NCBI GenBank assembly: GCA_900618425.1
Contig: UZAN01041825.1
Location: 30,431-44,944, forward strand
Origin: Echinostoma caproni
Taxonomy: Eukaryota > Platyhelminthes > Trematoda > Plagiorchiida > Echinostomatidae
Length of the DNA stretch: 14,514 nucleotides
Reading direction: 5' to 3'
A program made the translations under genes and the position numbers. The notes beneath the pieces are model-generated. The model was given only the letters and a program-made list of their open reading frames with translations, was not told the origin of the DNA and did not search any database. Below, in pieces: positions 9,813 to 14,514 of the stretch (position 1 is the first letter of the stretch; the number at the start of each line of letters is the position of its first letter).

Positions 9813-10149
9813 GCAGTACGTCTACCGTCAACCGAATAGGGGAAGGACGGAATAAATGTATCTTAGACCTTGTCTGCACAAAACATGGACACAGAGTCGC
9901 GGACTCGGGAAATCTTGATTACGCGCGCGCCCTTCGATTGGCTGCTGTACACTGTCGTGCTTTTTCGTCACGTTGGAATTTATCGTTTGCCTCATCCATA
10001 TACCAGTGCATATCATTTACAGGATTTATAAATATTCTCGTCAGGACATGGTACGACTGAAAACTGTGAATTCTGTTCTACCCACTGATTATTTGCTTGG
10101 TGGGAGTCATAAAAGTCCTTGGATCGAAAAACACAAACGGGCCCGATGA
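9813..10149. other. Unassigned gap between opposed LINE pieces
   Basis: I see no coding motif. The stretch separates the truncated 5' end of a minus-strand LINE fragment from the start of the plus-strand LINE, and may include eroded 5' UTR or first-ORF sequence of the latter. A GCGCGCGC run occurs near 9925. Confidence 0.4.
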
Positions 10150-10182
10150 CAGACAGCACTTAATTGCACCTCTCCTGCCAAA

Positions 10183-10770
10183 ATGACTGTGCCATCATTA
10201 GTCAGCACTAATGTTTTCTCACTATTCACGAAAATCTCGGATTTAACCTCCATCCTTAACACACGCATTAATTCCAACACATGTGTTGTTTGTGTACAAG
10301 AAACCTGGCTGAATCAAAACATTGAGGACGTGCTCGTGCGAACAGAAGGGTTTGACTACTACCGGCAAGATAGACAGCGAAGTAGGAAAGAAACGGGGCG
10401 GTGTGGCTAGTTACATCAATGTTTTCTGGTGTGGCAAGTCAGAAGTTATATATAACTATTCTTAAAAATGCATTAACTGTTTATCTGTTTGTTGTTACCC
10501 TAAATTTTCTCATCACAAAGTACAATCATCACCAATGTGTATATATCTCCGTCGTGTACTCGGACCGAAATTTCTGCTTTCTGTGATTCCTATATTCCGT
10601 TTCTAGTTTTATTGTTGGATGAAAATCTTCACTTACTTGTTGGTGATTTCAATCACGCAAGCAATTCTCCCCTGCTTCCGTTAGGTTCATCTGACCTTTC
10701 TCATTCTCCTACTAGAGGTGGTTCTGTGCTGGGCAGAGAAATCACAAACCATCCCAGCGTGTTCTCTCTC
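10183..10770 (+). pseudogene. LINE apurinic-type endonuclease domain remnant
   Basis: This domain nicks target DNA to prime reverse transcription. Frame 1 from 10183 carries CVQETWLNQNIEDV with the metal-binding glutamate (codon 10300) and GFDYYRQDR. Frame 1 ends at 10408-10410, but a neighbouring frame continues as RGGVASYIN, so one frameshift lies near 10395. The middle of the domain is scrambled. Frame 1 resumes near 10537 with SPSCTRTEI, LLVGDFNHASNSP (the catalytic GDFN at 10642-10653) and SPTRGGSVLGREITNHPSV, the last being the usual C-terminal end of the domain with a small deletion where LDRIYTNHP is common. It then hits a stop at 10771-10773 just after the recognised part. Confidence 0.83.
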
Positions 10771-10773
10771 TAA

Positions 10774-11099
10774 CTAATAATCCCGGTTTCCACCAGTGTC
10801 CGTAGTATCCCTCGTGTTAGACCGAAGGTACACTTTTGCACTGGTTATCAAACATACACACGTTCTGCTCAGATAAAACTTCATCTAAGGGACTTTTCAT
10901 CCAACCATATCTCTCTTCTCAACTGTTCTATTGTGATTGTTAAGTCTTGGTTTGGTTCTTGTCCTTCACTTTTCAAATCTGTTCACTGATACGATTAAAT
11001 CGATCTTTAACTTGTGTTGTCCAATGAAAACCCCGTTTGTCTGTAACGGTAGAATTACGCCACCCGTTTTGAACTCACTGAGAAGGTACAAAGAAATGA
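10774..11099 (+). pseudogene. Decayed endonuclease-RT linker of the LINE
   Basis: This stretch lies between the endonuclease end and the RT N-terminal part of the same element. All frames contain stops and I can align no motif with confidence. Its length fits a linker that has lost its reading frame through several indels. Confidence 0.5.
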
Positions 11100-12785
11100 C
11101 TTAAAAATCTCGTCGTGCATCAATTGTAAAGCACCATTCTGATTTAATCAGGTTAGAGTTAACGTATCTCAATGCAATCTTCGACACCCAAATTCTGCAA
11201 ACAAAGAACACCAGGCTCTTGTGGCAAGATATTCGCCTTCTCTGTGGGCAGAACAGAAAACATTCTAATACCTCTGTGGATGTCAACAGCCTCAGCGCCG
11301 CTTTCATCCACCAGTTAAATGAGAGCCAGATTCCCTCATTCCTTTGCGAGGAATCCAGTTTAGTGCCTTTTTCCAATGATTTAATTTTTAAGCTTGTTCG
11401 ATCCTGCAAAGCATCCTCAGCTGCAGGCCATAATGGTCTTCCTCCGGCACTTCTTAAATTTGGNACCAATATAATGACATCCATCGTCAATGAGTCCCTA
11501 TCTCCTCGGACGATTCCCGGTTCTTGGCGTCCAGTGACCATTATTCCGATTCCCAAATCCACGTCCTGAACTGTTCTTGCGGACCGGTTTCGTCATATCG
11601 CACTGACCTCAGCGGCTCTAAGGTTAACTAAAATGCCATCCTGAGTTGGTTACAGTCAGAAAACATAATTCCTCACGACCCCCTTCAGTTTGCATATAAA
11701 CCAAACAGATCTACATTGAATGCCGTGTCCACTCTAATGCATTTTGTCAGCAAGTTATTGAATAATTTGGCCAAGTCTGTCCATTGTTTTTCTTGACTAT
11801 TCGTCTGCGTTTGATTCTGTTTCCCAATCATCCATTCTTTTCAAACTTGAATCTGTTGGCACTCCAAAACAGCTGCTCTCATGGCTCACTGATCATTTCA
11901 CTCAGAGGGTTGAGTGCACCAAATTAGGAAGGAGGACATCAAAATCTCTTGTTAATAATTCTGGTGTTCTTCAAGGTGTTGTTCCATCCTCATATCTTTT
12001 TTCTGCCTTTATTAGTGATCTTTCGGTCCCAACCCCTGTGCACATCAAAACGTATGCTGATGACGTTGTTTTGTGTCAGATAATTTCATCTCCTTCGGAT
12101 TTATATTCTTTTACCCAAAACCTATCTCACATCCAACAGTTTTTTTTACCAATCTAGTCTCAGTCTTAACATATTTAAGTGCGTAGAGTGTATCTTCAGT
12201 CTTTCCCGCTCTTCGTTTCCAACGGACTCTGTTACCCTTAAAAGGTAAACCTGTATCCAAAATGACCTCAGTCAAGTACCCGAGTGTCACCATCAACAGC
12301 AATCTTCGTTGGTCTGTATGGGAAAAACTGAGACGCCTATCTTTTCAGTTACGCAAACTCAGGCAATTCCGAACCCCACAGTCAGTCCTGTCATCTTTCG
12401 TTCATCAATCGTTCTACCCATTGTACTTTATTGCTCCCCTGTGGTGTTTCCTGGTCTTTCAAAACAAGACTTCAAAACGATTCGCCGTGGTTTGGTGATC
12501 ATCAGTTCTTCATCCTTAATTCCGATCGATTCAATAATCACAAAACTCATTGATGGTCACAACAACTCTTGTTTTAAATTTGCTCATAAGCTTCTAGATG
12601 ACCTTATTCGTCCATTACACCCCGATTTGTCATCTTGTCGTTCCCATCCGTCTACGCCCTCCTCATTTCGACATCTATCCTCTCGCATTAATATTTATAG
12701 AAATTTCCCTGTACCCTACCTGGCCCGACTACTTAACAAAAAGGAACAGGTTTCAAATGAACTACATCAAAAGGTTTGTACATGA
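11100..12785 (+). pseudogene. CR1-superfamily RT and C-terminal domain pseudogene
   Basis: Frame 2 from about 11108 reads SRRASIVKHHSDLIRLEL, LLWQDIRLLCG, SCKASSAAGHNGLPPALLKF (the N at 11464 follows) and PGSWRPVTIIPIPKS, with a stop at 11567-11569. It continues as RFRHIALTSAALRLT. Frame 1 from 11638 has ILSWLQSENIIP and QFAYKPNRSTLNAVSTL. Frame 2 from 11789 carries FLDYSSAFDSVSQSS (catalytic Asp codon 11795), SGVLQGVVPSSYLFSAF, the YADD box at 12053-12064, and stops at 12155-12157. Frame 3 then gives SLSLNIFKC; frame 1 from about 12246 gives KPVSKMTSVKYPSVTINSNL; frame 3 from about 12405 gives LPIVLYCSPVVFPGLSKQDF and ends at 12785. Both RT aspartate motifs are intact, but six or so frame changes prevent translation. 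A stretch of about six residues after LRWSV looks deleted. Confidence 0.88.
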
Positions 12786-12924
12786 AACAAATATCATCGA
12801 CATTCTTTACCTTTCGTTTTTATTATTATTATTGTTATTTCATTCTGGGTAACGAACAGTCTATATTTTTAACTGAAATGTAAGCATACATGCTTACACA
12901 AGTTATAAGAATACAAATACAAAT
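12786..12924 (+). other. LINE 3' UTR with terminal hairpin and ATACAA tail
   Basis: After the coding part there is a short TTA/TTTTATT-rich stretch (about 12815-12840), then a conserved block shared with 8440-8532. GTAAGCA (12880-12886) pairs perfectly with TGCTTAC (12891-12897) around a four-base loop, or eight pairs with a two-base loop. The tail is two ATACAA units plus AT at 12911-12924. CR1/L2-type LINEs end in short tandem units instead of poly(A), and their RT recognises a 3' hairpin; this arrangement fits that. The recognition role here is inference. Confidence 0.72.
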
Positions 12925-14254
12925 CTGTTCTTGGTCAGTTACTAATTTCCTACGAGAACGGACTGATGCACATTTGATCGATCATCTTGCCCCGTAAGTC
13001 ATCTAACAAACTGACAGGGTTACTAATGAAAGCCGGACAACAGGTGAAGTGATCTGGAAAACATTAACGTATTTCACAGTCAGTTCATCTTCTTATTTTT
13101 TATGGTTTTTTGAATAAACAGCAACAATGATTGGTTGGACTAACGGTTATCGAATTCTCCGGTGACTATGCCGGGGAGAATCACACGACAGATAAACAAT
13201 CACGTGAATGAGAACAAAACCGATTCAGACGGAAAACGAAAAGACGCCTTTCGAAGAACATACATACTTGTCTCTGCACCCATTTCATTCCAAAGGGGAT
13301 CCGGTGAGACACTGCAGAAATTGATCTCTCGACGTCACATTGGACCGCTGACTTCCGGCACAATCGTCTTGTTTATTGTCATTTATTCTGTGGCTGTACG
13401 GCGTGAAGGATGATACACCTTTTCCGATAATACCTTAGCCGAAACCTACAAATCTAGAATTCAGTCGATATCACTGGAGGGTGAGGATTCTGTACGATTA
13501 CAAATGTAGTTTGTGCGCACTCAAATGTCACACGCATAATGTGCGGAATCAGACACATATCACTAACTGTTATAGGGGAGGCCTTTATTGCTCTTGTCGA
13601 AGGGTTGTCCGCTTCCGTATGGTAGAGCTGTTTTCACCAATTGATTTGAGCGCATGGAACTGTGCATGAACGTTGGTGGAGAATAATTCGAAAAAATGAA
13701 ATGCTTATTTTCGTGTAATAAATAAAAAGTTTTGTGCATCCGAAAACTTTTCGCTCATTCTTCGTATCTATTTATTAGTTGGGTTTTTATATAAACTACT
13801 ATTTTCACTTTTGTAATCCGTAATTCGGGGGCCACTGACGCACGCACTGTGGCTTGGCCACGTTGAGTTCGATCTTATCCTATAGTGTACCACTACCGGT
13901 GATCGATTTCCTGGCGCACGTTTGAAATTAATGGGCATACATACATCAGAACGCGTGGAAATGCTATTGTTATTTAAACCTCTGATCTATGCATATACTC
14001 ACATTTAGAACACAATTTAAGGCAAACTATGGTCTTCAATGGCTCATAATTATTTGATATGCGAGGACAGAATCCTCAGATTGGAGGGATAACATTAAAA
14101 TCTGAGTATTTGATCACTATTTGTATGTGTTGCATATCACATTCTGAGATCTGTGGATCCGGGATCCTCAGTTATGTCACGTTGGTCGTATGACCCATTT
14201 CTGAGGGATCGGTGATATTGTGTGAATAAGTGAGTGGGAAGAGAGGGGAGGGTT
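12925..14254. other. Unassigned sequence right of the LINE
   Basis: I recognise no domain or RNA gene. A plus-strand frame at 13162-13413 (83 codons) is unfamiliar. Another at 13481-13669 (62 codons) is cysteine-rich (seven Cys, including CSLC, KCHTH and YCSC) and is followed 48 bases later by AATAAA at 13717-13722. It has no signal peptide, and I cannot assign it to a known family. Elsewhere stops are frequent. GGATCCGGGATCC at 14155-14167 is a short direct duplication. Confidence 0.38.
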
Positions 14255-14514
14255 CATAACCTCGGGGAATTTAAAAAGATTAGATAAAACACTTCGGGGG
14301 TCAAATGTCAAATACAGATGGCTCTGGCTGTGACCAGTGTGCATTTTAAGATTTAGACTGGGTCGGGGGAACCTGATCAACATACGGAATGCTTCACTTG
14401 CGTCAACACGATGGTAAGTGTCTACCAAGTGGGAGAGAATCGTACTTGAGTCAGATCCTGAACCATCTAGACTCAACCAGCGCGGATAGTGTTCCTCCTG
14501 CGATTATTTCACTG
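14255..14514 (-). pseudogene. Probable GIY-YIG endonuclease tail of a retroelement
   Basis: Read on the minus strand from the right edge: EEHYPRWLSLDGSGSDSS, ILSHLVDTYHRVDASEAF and FPRPSLNLK, and then, in another frame, TARAICI and HLTPEV. The pattern REHxPxWL...SS.L.HLVDT.H.VD..AF..I...P...L....AEA.AI...P is what I recall from the C-terminal part of GIY-YIG domains in fluke retroelements of the Penelope-like type. The N-terminal GIY and YIG strands would lie beyond 14514, so the diagnostic catalytic residues cannot be seen. A frame change near 14340 and stops afterwards mean it is decayed. The assignment is from memory and moderate; an unrelated decayed gene is possible. Confidence 0.5.

Larger units (their letters stand above)
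10150..12924 (+). mobile_element. Near full-length, inactive CR1-superfamily LINE
   Basis: The element has, in order, an apurinic-type endonuclease domain (10183 to about 10770), a decayed linker, an RT domain with YADD at 12053-12064, a C-terminal region ending at 12785, a 139-base 3' UTR with a terminal hairpin (12880-12897) and an ATACAA tail (12911-12924). The RT strings QFAYKPNRST, FLDYSSAFDSV and SGVLQGVVPSSYLFSAFISDL place it in the CR1/L2/Jockey group. SR1 of Schistosoma is a known fluke member of the CR1 clade, but the precise family is not established. The left boundary is uncertain and a first (gag-like) ORF is not recognisable. Multiple frameshifts and stops show it cannot move on its own. 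Confidence 0.88.

Noticed and set aside
11101..11562. 153-codon minus-strand ORF
   Set aside because: It is antisense to the recognised RT N-terminal part of the plus-strand LINE and spans the N; a shadow frame.
14155..14167. GGATCCGGGATCC direct duplication
   Set aside because: Too short to interpret; probably chance.

Overview
This window looks like non-coding DNA of a flatworm, most likely a trematode (fluke), packed with decayed retrotransposons. No intact gene, tRNA, rRNA, CRISPR array or bacterial operon signal is visible. Every recognisable coding stretch is retroelement-derived and broken by stops and frameshifts. The assignment to flukes rests on remembered resemblance of the reverse transcriptase (RT) fragments to RTE-like and CR1-like families common in fluke genomes. 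The base composition looks less AT-rich than Schistosoma, which would favour an opisthorchiid, fasciolid or similar fluke, but this is inference. A single N at 11464 indicates a draft assembly.

Layout. (1) About 250-2540, plus strand: an old RTE-clade LINE with the linker, the whole RT domain (YADD box) and the C-terminal domain, read across three frame changes and six internal stops. (2) 2541-6346: mostly unassigned sequence, with a hammerhead-ribozyme-like motif preceded by a strong hairpin at 5520-5598 and a 12-G run at 6089-6100. (3) 6347-6935, minus strand: the C-terminal end of a CR1-superfamily RT. (4) 6936-8400: unassigned, with the longest single ORF of the window but no recognisable domain. 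(5) 8440-8532: a stand-alone copy of the 3' end of the LINE that lies at about 10150-12924. (6) 8533-9651: unassigned, with a CA microsatellite. (7) 9652-9812, minus strand: a second, shorter CR1-type C-terminal fragment. (8) About 10150-12924, plus strand: a nearly full-length but dead CR1-superfamily LINE with endonuclease, RT, C-terminal region, short 3' UTR, terminal hairpin and ATACAA tail. (9) 12925-14254: unassigned. (10) About 14255-14514, minus strand, running off the edge: a probable GIY-YIG endonuclease tail of a Penelope-like or related retroelement.

These pieces do not form a pathway. They record several waves of retrotransposition in both orientations. The most informative signals are the 3' terminal hairpin plus ATACAA tail, present in two diverged copies with the stem still pairable, and the hammerhead-like core in a stretch that no protein-coding fragment explains.
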